Assembly (NCBI GenBank): GCA_946409545.1
Contig: CAMJWT010000023.1
Span: 1 to 28,263, forward strand
Reading direction: 5' to 3'
Origin: RUG12783 sp946409545
Lineage (GTDB): Bacteria; Bacillota_I; Bacilli_A; RF39; UBA660
DNA: 28,263 nucleotides
In this document: positions 7,133 through 15,965 of the stretch, piece by piece
Layout of the letters: every line of letters starts with the position of its first letter
Numbering within the stretch: position 1 is the stretch's first letter
Notes under the pieces: generated by a model
Databases searched by the model: none
Seen by the model: only the letters and a program-made list of their open reading frames with translations
What the model was told of the DNA's origin: nothing
Position numbers and translations under genes: made by a program

Positions 7133-8712
7133 TGAAAAAGAATAAAACAACAATTTTTATTTTACTATTTCTAGTAATTACTATTTTTTATCCGCTTGTT
7201 ACAATGCTTGTGAATGTAGAGTGGAATACTTTTTCTGAATTGTTAAAATCAAATGCGTTTAAAAGTGCTTTTAAAAATTCGGTATTTATCACATCAATTG
7301 CAACAATTATATCTATTTCTATTGCATATTTATTAGCGTATACAATTAATAGAACTAAAATAAAGCATAAAGGAATCTTAAAAGTTCTTTTAACATTACC
7401 AATGTTAATTCCATCAATATCACATGGTATTGGTCTAATTAACCTCTTTGGGGCTAATGGTATAATATCTAAAATATTTAATTTCAATATAGTTGGTGGT
7501 GTAGGTATTGTAATAGGCTCAATACTTTATTCATTCCCTGTAGCATTTTTAATGTTAAGTGACGGATTTAATTATGTTGATAATACAATGTATGATAGTG
7601 CAAAAATACTAGGTATGAATAAATGGCAAACATTTAAAAAAGTAACCTTTTGTTACTTGAAGAAACCTTTTTTCTCATCCGTATTTGCAACATTTACATT
7701 AATATTTACTGATTATGGTGTTCCTCTTGCTGTAGGAGGTAAATTTACGACATTACCAGTATTCTTGTATAAGCAAGTAATTGGTTTATTAGATTTTTCA
7801 AGAGGAACGATGATAGGTTTGTTTTTATTAATACCAGCTTTTATATCTTTTTTATTTGATAATTTATCAAAAGATTATTCAATTGGTGATTACAGTAAAA
7901 AATATAAAATAGAAACAAATAAAGTAAGAGATGTTTTATTAAAGATATTCTTATACTTAATACTTATTTTTGTAGTCGTAATAATTGCATCATTTATCTA
8001 TTATGCGTTTGTAGATAATCCTGCATTAAATAAATCATTATCTTTTAAGCATTTCGATTATGTTTTAAAAGATAAATTATGGATGGTATTAACAAATTCT
8101 TTAATAATTGCTGTTATTACATCTATAATAGGAACGATTATTTCATATATGGTTGCCTATTATACTGCAAGAATAAAAGGTAAATTATCTAAGATAGCTC
8201 ATATTTTAACTATTATTTCTCTTGCGATACCAGGAATTGTCTTAGGTTTATCTTATACAATAGGTTTTAGAAATACACCTATCTATAATACATATTTAAT
8301 TTTGATTATAGTTAATATTGTGCATTTTATAGCCTCACCTTATTTGATGGCCTATAATGCCTTATTAAAAGTTAATCCAAATTATGAACTAGTTGCTAAA
8401 ACATGTAAAATTTCATCTTTTAAAATAATAAAAGATGTAATTGTTCCATGTACAAAGAAAACGATAAGAGAAATGTTTGCGTATTTTTTTGTAAATTCGA
8501 TGGTCACAATATCAGCAGTTGCTTTCTTATTCAATACTAAAACGTTACCAATGTCACTTTTAATAAGTAAATATGAAGAAGATTTTCTTCTTGGAGAAGC
8601 CGCTATTATTTCACTTATAATATTAGCAATTAATCTTTTTGTAAAACTAATTGTGTACTTTTTAAATAGAAAAGAAGTTGAAAGGAGTGTATTACATGAA
8701 GTTAACTTATAA
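7132..8712 (+). CDS. ABC transporter permease, two membrane domains fused (PhnU/FbpB-like)
   Basis: A 526-residue membrane protein with roughly twelve helices, formed by two BPD-type permease domains in one chain, as in FbpB-like and PhnU/V-type importers. Each half carries an ATPase-contacting loop: the first near DSAKILGMNKWQTFKKV, the second near ELVAKTCKISSFKIIKDV. A break of charged residues around 240-265 separates the halves. It completes the importer with the two upstream genes. Its last 17 bases overlap the start of the nucleotidyltransferase gene, tying transport to that enzyme. Confidence 0.88.
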   Translation: MKKNKTTIFILLFLVITIFYPLVTMLVNVEWNTFSELLKSNAFKSAFKNSVFITSIATIISISIAYLLAYTINRTKIKHKGILKVLLTLPMLIPSISHGIGLINLFGANGIISKIFNFNIVGGVGIVIGSILYSFPVAFLMLSDGFNYVDNTMYDSAKILGMNKWQTFKKVTFCYLKKPFFSSVFATFTLIFTDYGVPLAVGGKFTTLPVFLYKQVIGLLDFSRGTMIGLFLLIPAFISFLFDNLSKDYSIGDYSKKYKIETNKVRDVLLKIFLYLILIFVVVIIASFIYYAFVDNPALNKSLSFKHFDYVLKDKLWMVLTNSLIIAVITSIIGTIISYMVAYYTARIKGKLSKIAHILTIISLAIPGIVLGLSYTIGFRNTPIYNTYLILIIVNIVHFIASPYLMAYNALLKVNPNYELVAKTCKISSFKIIKDVIVPCTKKTIREMFAYFFVNSMVTISAVAFLFNTKTLPMSLLISKYEEDFLLGEAAIISLIILAINLFVKLIVYFLNRKEVERSVLHEVNL

Positions 8713-9598
8713 TGAATTTTTAGTATTAACAACAATAGAAAAATACAAAGAAAGTTATTCACAAAGAAAATTATCAGAATTAACAGGATTATCTTTGGGA
8801 ACTGTTAATAAAGTAATAACAATACTTTTAGATAAAAAATTAATTAGTGAAGATAATTTAATCACTAAAGAAGGTCTTAAGGAACTAGAGCCCTTCCGTG
8901 TTAAAAGAGCTATTTTTCTTGCAGCGGGCTTTGGATCAAGAATGGTACCAATTACCCTTAATACACCAAAACCAATGGTAATAGTAAATGGTAAAAGAAT
9001 TATTGAAACACTTTTAGATGCAGTAGTTGAAGCTGGAATAGAAGAAATAATAATCGTTACAGGTTATTTATCAGAACAATTTGAACTTTTATTAAAAAAA
9101 TATCCACAAATTAAGTTTATATATAATGAAAAATACAATGAAACTAATAATATTTCATCAGCTTATTTAATAAGAGATAAATTTGCAAATGCCTATGTTT
9201 TAGAATCTGACTTAGTTTTATATAATAAAAATTTAATTAGAAAATATGAATATCAATCAAATTTCTTAGGAAAATATGTTTCAGTAACAGATGATTGGTG
9301 TTTAGAGACTAAAAACGGAATCATTGTAAAAGAAAAAGTTGGTGGATATAACTGTTATCAAATGTTAGGAATATCTTATTATGAAGCTAAGTATGCAGAT
9401 CAAATGAAAAAAGATTTGGAAATGGTATTTAATTCACCAGGGGGTAAAGAAAAATACTGGGAACAAGTATTCTTAGATATTTGTAAAAAGAACTATCAAA
9501 TTACAGTTAGAGAATGTCATGAAGGCGATATAATTGAAATTGATACATTTACAGAATTAAAACAAATTGATCCAACTTATGATAAAGAAGTGAAGTAA
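8696..9598 (+). CDS. Winged-helix domain fused to LicC/PntC-like nucleotidyltransferase
   Basis: A 300-residue protein starting at ATG 8696, eight bases after AAAGGAG; an earlier in-frame codon at 8678 lacks a site. Residues 1-60 form a winged-helix DNA-binding domain (YSQRKLSELTGLSLGTVNK is the recognition region). From about residue 70 follows a nucleotidyltransferase fold with AIFLAAGFGSRMVPITLNTPKPMV (split here as signature GxGSRM and Lys of TPKP), VLESDLVL as the metal Asp, and EIDTFTELKQI at the end, resembling pneumococcal LicC. Likely reaction is CTP plus phosphocholine or 2-aminoethylphosphonate giving the CMP/CDP-activated headgroup. Position at the end of an importer operon suggests uptake followed by activation. 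Substrate and regulatory role are inferred. Confidence 0.82.
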   Translation: MKLTYNEFLVLTTIEKYKESYSQRKLSELTGLSLGTVNKVITILLDKKLISEDNLITKEGLKELEPFRVKRAIFLAAGFGSRMVPITLNTPKPMVIVNGKRIIETLLDAVVEAGIEEIIIVTGYLSEQFELLLKKYPQIKFIYNEKYNETNNISSAYLIRDKFANAYVLESDLVLYNKNLIRKYEYQSNFLGKYVSVTDDWCLETKNGIIVKEKVGGYNCYQMLGISYYEAKYADQMKKDLEMVFNSPGGKEKYWEQVFLDICKKNYQITVRECHEGDIIEIDTFTELKQIDPTYDKEVK

Positions 9599-9603
9599 AA
9601 TAC

Positions 9604-9636
9604 AAGAGGTTTTATCAAATAAACCTCTTTTATTGT
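9604..9636 (+). terminator. Intrinsic terminator of the transporter operon
   Basis: AAGAGGTTT and AAACCTCTT pair around an eight-base loop, followed by T-rich sequence. Confidence 0.85.
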
Positions 9637-9665
9637 GTTTTTTCTCGTCTTTTTTACTTTAAAAG

Positions 9666-9694
9666 TTGAATGATTATTATATTTTTGATATAAT
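9666..9694 (+). promoter_or_regulatory. Promoter of the polysaccharide operon
   Basis: TTGAAT (9666-9671) and TATAAT (9689-9694) have the ideal 17-base spacing, and the -10 is extended by TGA. This is the strongest promoter seen before the LCP gene. Confidence 0.85.
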
Positions 9695-9736
9695 TTTTAT
9701 GAATTTGCAATTTAGTGAGGGGAAATAAATAAAATT

Positions 9737-11254
9737 ATGGCAAAAAAAGTTAATAAAAAAAATAAATTAATAAGTAATATTATATATAAGTTAATAGCAT
9801 TTATCTCAATTGTAATAATGCTAATTTTTTGCATGTATATTTATAAACTTGGAGTATTACCAACAAAGTATTTAACACTTATTTATGTTGGAATTGGACT
9901 TATATATGCAATTCTTTTGGCAATCGTATTACCAAGAAATATTAAATCAAAGATTAAAGGAGTAGCAGCAGTATTCTTTGTAATCTTTGGACTAGTATCT
10001 TTCTTTGGAATTAAGTATGCAGATAAGACTATTGAATTCTTTGGTGAGATCACAAAAGAATTAGTTCAAACAGAAGATTATAATTTAAAAGTACTAGAAA
10101 CATCAAATTTAACTTTAGAAACAATCAAAGATAAAAAAATAGGTATCTATAAAAACGATAGTTTTGATGATGTCGTTAAGAATTTAAAATCAACATTAAA
10201 AAAGACAATTGAAGTCGTTGAATATGATGACGTTGTTAAAATGTTTGACGATCTACAAGAAGGCAAAATAGATGCAGTACTAATTAATGGTACTATTGAA
10301 AACTTGCTTGAAACAGATGAATTTAAAGCAATGGATTTAAAACTTAAAGATATTGGAACAGTAGCAGTACCAGTTAAAGGTGATACAAAAGAAATCGTTA
10401 AAGTAGTAGATGTAACTAATACACCATTTAATATCTATATAGCTGGTGGCGACGCTAAAGGTTCTATTAAAAAAGTTATGAATACAGATGTTAATATGGT
10501 GATTTCTGTTGATGTTAAAAACCATAAGATGTTATTTACATCAATTCCAAGAGATTATTATGTAGTTCTTCCAAGTAAGGGAGCTAATGCATATGATAAA
10601 TTAACTCATGCAGGATACTATGGTATTAATGAAAGTATTAAAGCAGTAGAAAATCTTTTAGGAATAGAAATAAACTACTATGCTAAAGTTAATTTTTCAA
10701 CAATTATAGATTTGGTTGATGCATTAGGTGGTATTGATGTATATAGTGAAAAATCATTCACAGAAGATTCGTCATATCCACGAAAGCATTATCATTACAA
10801 AAAAGGTATCAACCATTTAAATGGCAACCAAGCTCTTGCTTTTGCTAGAGAGCGTCATGCATTTAGTGATGGAGATGTTCAAAGAGTTAAAAATCAACAA
10901 GCAGTTATTGATGCAATTATCAAGAAAATAAGTTCATCAGAAACATTAGTTAAAAACTATATGGAATTATTAAGTGCAATAAGCAAGAGTTTTGCAACTA
11001 ATTTAGATGAGAAAAGTATAAAAAAAATCGTTAATACTCAACTTAATAATATGACAAGTTGGGAAACAGAAAGACAAAATTTAGTAGGAAAAGATGGAAT
11101 GGGAAGTTGCTATTCTATGCCTAAAATGAACTTGTATGTAATGAAACAAGATTTAGAGTCAGTTAAAGCTAATAGTGAAAGAATAAAGGCATTTATTGCT
11201 AGAGAAGAAGTAAAAAAAGAAAGTATAGATAAAACAGAAGAAAATAGTAATTAG
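9737..11254 (+). CDS. LytR-CpsA-Psr (LCP) family glycopolymer ligase with solute-binding-like domain
   Basis: A 505-residue membrane protein. Three hydrophobic segments (about residues 11-33, 43-65, 75-92) are followed by a domain at about 115-215 (TIKDKKIGIYKND, VVEYDDVVKMFDDLQEGKIDAVLI) that resembles one lobe of a family-3 solute-binding protein. The LCP catalytic domain runs from about 230 to 400: TSIPRDYYVVLP with the conserved Arg, DALGGIDVYS, and FARERHAFSDGDVQRVKNQQ. LCP enzymes transfer undecaprenyl-linked glycopolymers onto peptidoglycan outside the membrane, so this is the expected attachment enzyme for the polysaccharide made downstream. The GAGGGGAA site at about 9717-9724 is rather far (about 13 bases) from this ATG. 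Confidence 0.9.
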   Translation: MAKKVNKKNKLISNIIYKLIAFISIVIMLIFCMYIYKLGVLPTKYLTLIYVGIGLIYAILLAIVLPRNIKSKIKGVAAVFFVIFGLVSFFGIKYADKTIEFFGEITKELVQTEDYNLKVLETSNLTLETIKDKKIGIYKNDSFDDVVKNLKSTLKKTIEVVEYDDVVKMFDDLQEGKIDAVLINGTIENLLETDEFKAMDLKLKDIGTVAVPVKGDTKEIVKVVDVTNTPFNIYIAGGDAKGSIKKVMNTDVNMVISVDVKNHKMLFTSIPRDYYVVLPSKGANAYDKLTHAGYYGINESIKAVENLLGIEINYYAKVNFSTIIDLVDALGGIDVYSEKSFTEDSSYPRKHYHYKKGINHLNGNQALAFARERHAFSDGDVQRVKNQQAVIDAIIKKISSSETLVKNYMELLSAISKSFATNLDEKSIKKIVNTQLNNMTSWETERQNLVGKDGMGSCYSMPKMNLYVMKQDLESVKANSERIKAFIAREEVKKESIDKTEENSN

Positions 11255-11270
11255 AAAAGAGGTGATTATT

Positions 11271-12050
11271 TTGAAACCATTAGTTAGTGTAATTACTCCA
11301 GTTTATAATGGAGAAAATACAATTTCAGAAACAATTGAATCTGTTTTGGCACAAACATTTAATGATTTTGAAATGATTATCGTTGATGATTTATCGACAG
11401 ATGATACTAAGAAAGTTGTTGATAAATATGCAAAAAATGACAAAAGAATTAATTATTATTTATTACCTAAAAAAGGTGGAGCAAGTGCAGCAAGAAATTA
11501 TGCCTTATCAAAAGCTAAAGGAAAGTATATAGCCTTCCTTGATGGCGATGATTTATGGTATCCAGAAAAACTTGAAAAACAAATAAAATATATGCAAGAT
11601 AATAATTATTACTTTACTTATACAGATTATGAATATATTGATGAAAATAGCAAACCTTTGAATAAGATGCGCAAGTGTCCCGGAAAGGTTACATATCATC
11701 GCATGCTATTGGGTGATTCTGTTGGATGCTTAACTGTTATTTATGATTCGATTGAAGTTGGTAGAATTAGTATTCCTGAGTTAAAGAAAAGAAATGATTA
11801 TGCATTATGGTGTTTGATTTTAAAAAAAGTAAAAATTGGTTATAAATATGATGAAATATTAGCTAAGTATCGCAAAAATACTAATTCAAATTCATTATCA
11901 AGTGGTAGTAAAGTAAAATTATTGAAATATCATTATAAAGTTCATCATGAAGTTAATAGGTTCAATCCAGTTAAATCATTTTTTTACACAATTACTAATG
12001 TGTTTAATTATATAGTTAATAGAACAGTTAGAGAAAAGAGTACGGATTAG
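11271..12050 (+). CDS. Family 2 glycosyltransferase
   Basis: A 259-residue GT-A glycosyltransferase starting at TTG 11271, six bases after AGAGGTG; the GTG at 11262 lies inside that ribosome site and is rejected. The nucleotide-binding start KPLVSVITPVYNGE, the VDDLSTDDT acidic motif and the metal-binding DGDDLWYP are all visible. It probably adds one sugar from a UDP-donor to the lipid-linked repeat unit at the cytoplasmic face. It lies 16 bases after the LCP gene in the same operon. Donor and acceptor cannot be told from sequence. Confidence 0.88.
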   Translation: MKPLVSVITPVYNGENTISETIESVLAQTFNDFEMIIVDDLSTDDTKKVVDKYAKNDKRINYYLLPKKGGASAARNYALSKAKGKYIAFLDGDDLWYPEKLEKQIKYMQDNNYYFTYTDYEYIDENSKPLNKMRKCPGKVTYHRMLLGDSVGCLTVIYDSIEVGRISIPELKKRNDYALWCLILKKVKIGYKYDEILAKYRKNTNSNSLSSGSKVKLLKYHYKVHHEVNRFNPVKSFFYTITNVFNYIVNRTVREKSTD

Positions 12051-12058
12051 GAGAAAAC

Positions 12059-13135
12059 ATGAAAGTATTGGTTTTAGTTGAAGATTATCCCTCAAAGTCA
12101 GGACATGAAATGATGTACGTTCATGTTAGAAATAAATTTTATATTAAGAATAAAATTGATGTAATGGTATTAAATTTCCGTTCTAAGGAAGATTATGAAT
12201 ATGATGGAATCAAAGTTATAAGTCTAGATTCTTATAATAAGAGTGATTATAACTTTGATGTTTTAGTTTCTCATGCATCGAATTTGAAACATCATTATAG
12301 ATTTATTAATAAATTTGAGAAAAGATTCAAAAAGATTATTTTCTTTTATCATGGGCATGAAATATTAAAACTTAGTGAAGTATATCCGAAAGATTATTTT
12401 TGGATTAAAAAATCATATATAAAAACAAAATTAAGAGATGCGTATGATAATTTTAAGTTTTGGGTATGGCGTAAGAAATTAAAGAAAATAATGTATAAAT
12501 CGGAATTAGTGTTTGTAAGTAATTGGATTTATCACCGTTTTCTATATTATGTACATATTAACCCAATAATATTGGATAATCATGTACATATAATTAATAA
12601 TTCTGTTGGTGAAACTTTTGAAAAAGAATCGTATGACTATAAAAAAGAGAAAAAATATGATTTTATTACAATTCGTGGTAGTGCATTAGATAAAGGCAAA
12701 TATGGAATAGATATTGTTACTGAATTAGCAAGAAATAATCCTAAAATGAAATTTTTGGTTGTTGGTAAAGGTGAATTCTATAATCATGTTGAAAAGCCAA
12801 AGAATATTGAATTTATTAATGGCTATTTGAAACATGAAGAAATGATCGATTATTTAAATAAATCAAAATGTGCATTATTGCCAACAAGACAAGATACACA
12901 AGGCGTTATGACTTGTGAAATGGCTACTTTTGGTATGCCAACTATTACTTCTGACATTGAAGTATGTCGAGAAATATTTGATGGTTTTGTAAATGTTGCA
13001 TTAATTAGTAATGATGGTAAAGATAAATTAGATTCAGTATTAAAAAAATTGATTTCTAATCTTCCATATAGCAAAAATGATAAATATTATTCAGTCAATA
13101 CAATAAAAAAAGAAGTAGATTTAATTAATAAATGA
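12059..13135 (+). CDS. Glycosyltransferase, GT4-like (GT-B fold)
   Basis: A 358-residue cytoplasmic glycosyltransferase. The N-terminal half holds FFYHGHEILKLSEVYPKD; the C-terminal half shows the GT-B donor site, with FDFITIRGSALDKGKYGID-like and KFLVVGKGEFY strands, and LPTRQDTQGVMTCEMATFG containing the usual E-x7-E type region. It starts at ATG 12059 after an AGGAG site overlapping the previous stop. It is expected to extend the repeat unit; sugar specificity is unknown. Confidence 0.82.
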   Translation: MKVLVLVEDYPSKSGHEMMYVHVRNKFYIKNKIDVMVLNFRSKEDYEYDGIKVISLDSYNKSDYNFDVLVSHASNLKHHYRFINKFEKRFKKIIFFYHGHEILKLSEVYPKDYFWIKKSYIKTKLRDAYDNFKFWVWRKKLKKIMYKSELVFVSNWIYHRFLYYVHINPIILDNHVHIINNSVGETFEKESYDYKKEKKYDFITIRGSALDKGKYGIDIVTELARNNPKMKFLVVGKGEFYNHVEKPKNIEFINGYLKHEEMIDYLNKSKCALLPTRQDTQGVMTCEMATFGMPTITSDIEVCREIFDGFVNVALISNDGKDKLDSVLKKLISNLPYSKNDKYYSVNTIKKEVDLINK

Positions 13136-13160
13136 TAGAAAAGATCAAGGAGAATTAAAA

Positions 13161-14228
13161 ATGAGATATGCATTAATAGGTTGTGGAAGAATATCAGTAA
13201 ATCATATTCAATCTGCAATAAACAATAATTTGGAAATAGTAGGTTTATGTGATTTACTATCAGAGAGAATAAAAGAGAAAAAAGAATTATTTCCCCAAGT
13301 AAAAGATGTTCCAGAATATCTTGATTATAAGGAAATGATTAAAAAGGAAAAACCAGAATTGGTCGCAATTGCTACTGAAAGTGGTGAGCATGCTAGAATT
13401 GCAATAGATTGCATAAAAGCAGGAATTAACGTAATAATCGAAAAGCCTATTGCGTTATCTATTAAAGATGCTAATACAATAATAAAAGAGGCAAAATTAC
13501 ATAATGTTAAAGTTTGCGCAAACCATCAAAATAGATTTAATAAAGCAATTCAAAAAATTAGAAAAGCAGTTGAAGAAGGCAAGTTTGGAAAGTTATTCCA
13601 TAGTACAGCACATATTTGCTGGAATAGAGGAAAGCAGTATTATGATCAAGCTTCTTGGAGGGGTACATGGGAACAAGATGGTGGAGCCCTAATGAATCAG
13701 TGTATTCATGATATTGATTTACTTCGTTGGATGATGGGAAACGATATTGATGAAGTATATGCATATACAGATCGTTTAAATCATGATTATATTGATGCTG
13801 AAGATTTGGGTGTAGCATTAGTAAAATTTTCTAATGGATCTTATGGAATGATTGAAGGAACAACTAATGTTTATCCAAAGAATTTGGAAGAAACTTTATA
13901 TCTATTTGGTGAAAACGGTACGGCTAAGGCTGGTGGAAGTTCAGTAAACAAACTTGAAGTATGGCGTTTTGATGGTGAAGATGAAGAAACTGCTATTAAT
14001 GAGTATTCAGAAGAACATAAAAACGTATATGGTTTAGGACATACACCATTATATTCTGATATGATAGATGCTATTGAAAATGATAGAGAACCATATGTTA
14101 ATGCTGAAGATGGTAAACGAGCTCTTGAATTAGTACTTGCAATTTATTTATCAGCAAAAGAAAATAGACCGGTTAAACTACCACTTGATGAAAAAGTTAA
14201 TACATTAATGTTTAAGGGGAGATTTTAA
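13161..14228 (+). CDS. wlbA: Gfo/Idh/MocA oxidoreductase, WlbA/WbpB-like UDP-aminosugar-uronate 3-dehydrogenase
   Basis: A 355-residue NAD-dependent oxidoreductase. The Rossmann start is ALIGCGRISVNH, the catalytic motif EKPIALS, and the WlbA-like block runs ANHQNRFNKAIQK, then YYDQASWRGTW, DGGALMNQCIHDIDLL. This combination is typical of WlbA/WbpB, which oxidise UDP-N-acetylglucosaminuronate at C3 to the 3-keto sugar in the path to UDP-2,3-diacetamido-uronic acids. The call is supported by the aminotransferase two bases downstream and the hexapeptide acetyltransferase after it, in the same order as WbpB-WbpE-WbpD logic requires. AAGGAG precedes the start by eight bases. Confidence 0.85.
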   Translation: MRYALIGCGRISVNHIQSAINNNLEIVGLCDLLSERIKEKKELFPQVKDVPEYLDYKEMIKKEKPELVAIATESGEHARIAIDCIKAGINVIIEKPIALSIKDANTIIKEAKLHNVKVCANHQNRFNKAIQKIRKAVEEGKFGKLFHSTAHICWNRGKQYYDQASWRGTWEQDGGALMNQCIHDIDLLRWMMGNDIDEVYAYTDRLNHDYIDAEDLGVALVKFSNGSYGMIEGTTNVYPKNLEETLYLFGENGTAKAGGSSVNKLEVWRFDGEDEETAINEYSEEHKNVYGLGHTPLYSDMIDAIENDREPYVNAEDGKRALELVLAIYLSAKENRPVKLPLDEKVNTLMFKGRF

Positions 14229-14230
14229 TT

Positions 14231-15376
14231 ATGGAATTTATTGATTTAAAAGAGCAATATAAAGTCTTAAAAAAAGAAATTAATAGTAATATCAATAAAG
14301 TTTTAAAAGATGGTCAATATATTATGGGCGATGAAGTTCATGAATTAGAAAATAGATTAGCAAAATATGTTGGAGTTAAATATTGTGTTGCATGTGCTAA
14401 TGGAACTGATGCATTACAAATTGCTCTTATGTGTTTTGGTATTAAACCAGGAGATGCAGTATTTGTTCCAAGTTTAACTTTTTTCTCAACATCTGAAGTT
14501 GTTTCTTTATTAGGTGCTACACCAATATTTGTAGATGTTGATGAGAGAACATTCAATATGGACTATAAAAAGCTAAAGAAGGCCATTGATGATGTAAAAA
14601 TGGATGGAAAACTAAACCCAAAAGCTATTATTGCTGTTGATTTATATGGTTTACCAGCAAATTTTAAGGAAATAAGAAAAATTGCAAAAGCTAATAATTT
14701 ATTGTTGCTTGAAGATGGTGCTCAAGGATTTGGTGGATCTATCGATGGAAAAAGAAGTTGCTCTTTTGGTGACATTTCGACAACGTCTTTCTTTCCAGCA
14801 AAACCATTAGGTTGTTATGGCGATGGTGGAGCAATGTTTACAGATAATGAAAAATATTATGAGCTAATGAAGTCATTTTGTGTTCATGGAAGAGGCTCAG
14901 AAAAATATGATAATGTTCGCGTAGGACTTAATTCACGTTTGGATACAATTCAAGCTAGTATATTATTGGTTAAACTTGATGCGTTTGAAAAAAACGAAGT
15001 TGATTACCGACATAAATGGGCTAAAAAGTATGATGAAGTATTGGAAAATGTTGATGTAATTAAACCGATTATTCCAGAAGGATTCACTAGTAGTTATGCC
15101 CAATATACACTTATTTTCAAGTCAAATGAACAAAGGGATTTCGTTCGTGATTTTTTAAAAGAAAATGGAATTCCTACAATGATTTATTATCCAAAACCAT
15201 TACATATGCAAAAAGTATATGACGGATATGATTTTAATTTAAATGATTTAAAAGTATCTGAAAAGTTAAGTACTCATATTTTAAGTGTGCCAATGCATCC
15301 TTATTTGAATGATGATATTATAAATCAAGTATGTGATTCCTTAAAGAAGGCATTGGAGGAATTTGGAAATGAGTAA
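14231..15376 (+). CDS. wlbC: DegT/DnrJ/EryC1 sugar aminotransferase, WlbC/WbpE-like
   Basis: A 381-residue PLP-dependent aminotransferase. It begins MEFIDLKEQY, has the family's GTDALQIAL phosphate-binding region, LEDGAQGFGG with the Asp that contacts the cofactor, and the Schiff-base Lys in SFFPAKPLGCYGDGGA. It should transfer an amino group from glutamate to the C3 keto group made by the upstream oxidoreductase. It starts two bases after that gene and overlaps the acetyltransferase by eight. Length is normal for the family. Confidence 0.88.
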   Translation: MEFIDLKEQYKVLKKEINSNINKVLKDGQYIMGDEVHELENRLAKYVGVKYCVACANGTDALQIALMCFGIKPGDAVFVPSLTFFSTSEVVSLLGATPIFVDVDERTFNMDYKKLKKAIDDVKMDGKLNPKAIIAVDLYGLPANFKEIRKIAKANNLLLLEDGAQGFGGSIDGKRSCSFGDISTTSFFPAKPLGCYGDGGAMFTDNEKYYELMKSFCVHGRGSEKYDNVRVGLNSRLDTIQASILLVKLDAFEKNEVDYRHKWAKKYDEVLENVDVIKPIIPEGFTSSYAQYTLIFKSNEQRDFVRDFLKENGIPTMIYYPKPLHMQKVYDGYDFNLNDLKVSEKLSTHILSVPMHPYLNDDIINQVCDSLKKALEEFGNE

Positions 15377-15941
15377 TTATTTTGCACATGAATCAAGTTA
15401 TATTGATGATGGCGCTGTTATAGGTGATGGAACAAAAATATGGCATTTTTCACATATTATGTCTGATTCGGAAATTGGAAATGATTGTAATATTGGTCAA
15501 AATGTAGTTGTTTTGCCAGAAGTAAAAATAGGTAATAATTGTAAAATTCAAAATAATGTTTCTGTTTACACTGGTGTAACTTGTGAAGATGGAGTATTTT
15601 TAGGACCGTCTTGTGTTTTTACAAATGTTATAAATCCCCGTAGTTATATTCCAAGGAAAAATGAATATCGCAAAACGGTTCTTAAAGAAGGTGCTACGGT
15701 TGGAGCGAATGCTACAATTGTTTGTGGATATACAATTGGCAAATTTGCCTTTGTTGGTGCAGGAAGCGTAGTAACTCGTGATATTCCGGACTATGCTTTA
15801 GTTACCGGAAATCCTGCTAGATTTAAGTATTATGTTTGTGAATGTGCTGAAAAACTATCATTTGTTAATGGAAAAGCAACTTGTTCTAAATGTAATAAAG
15901 AATATGAATTGAAAAATGATATTGTAAAGAGAATAAAATAA
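15369..15941 (+). CDS. wlbB: Left-handed beta-helix N-acetyltransferase, WlbB/WbpD-like, with C-terminal zinc-ribbon-like tail
   Basis: A 190-residue hexapeptide-repeat acetyltransferase starting at ATG 15369, eight bases after GGAGGA. Repeats of the I-G-x-x-x-x type (IGNDCNIGQNVVV, IGNNCKIQNNVSV) build the beta-helix; PRSYIPRKNEYRKT and GANATIVCGYTIG are typical WlbB/WbpD segments. It should acetylate the 3-amino group to finish UDP-2,3-diacetamido-2,3-dideoxyuronate. The last 30 residues contain C-x-C and C-x-x-C pairs (CECAEK, CSKC), a small zinc-ribbon-like tail also found in some relatives. The overlap with the aminotransferase gene indicates coupling. Confidence 0.87.
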   Translation: MSNYFAHESSYIDDGAVIGDGTKIWHFSHIMSDSEIGNDCNIGQNVVVLPEVKIGNNCKIQNNVSVYTGVTCEDGVFLGPSCVFTNVINPRSYIPRKNEYRKTVLKEGATVGANATIVCGYTIGKFAFVGAGSVVTRDIPDYALVTGNPARFKYYVCECAEKLSFVNGKATCSKCNKEYELKNDIVKRIK

Positions 15942-15965
15942 GTATGAAAGGAAGTATGTGAATTT

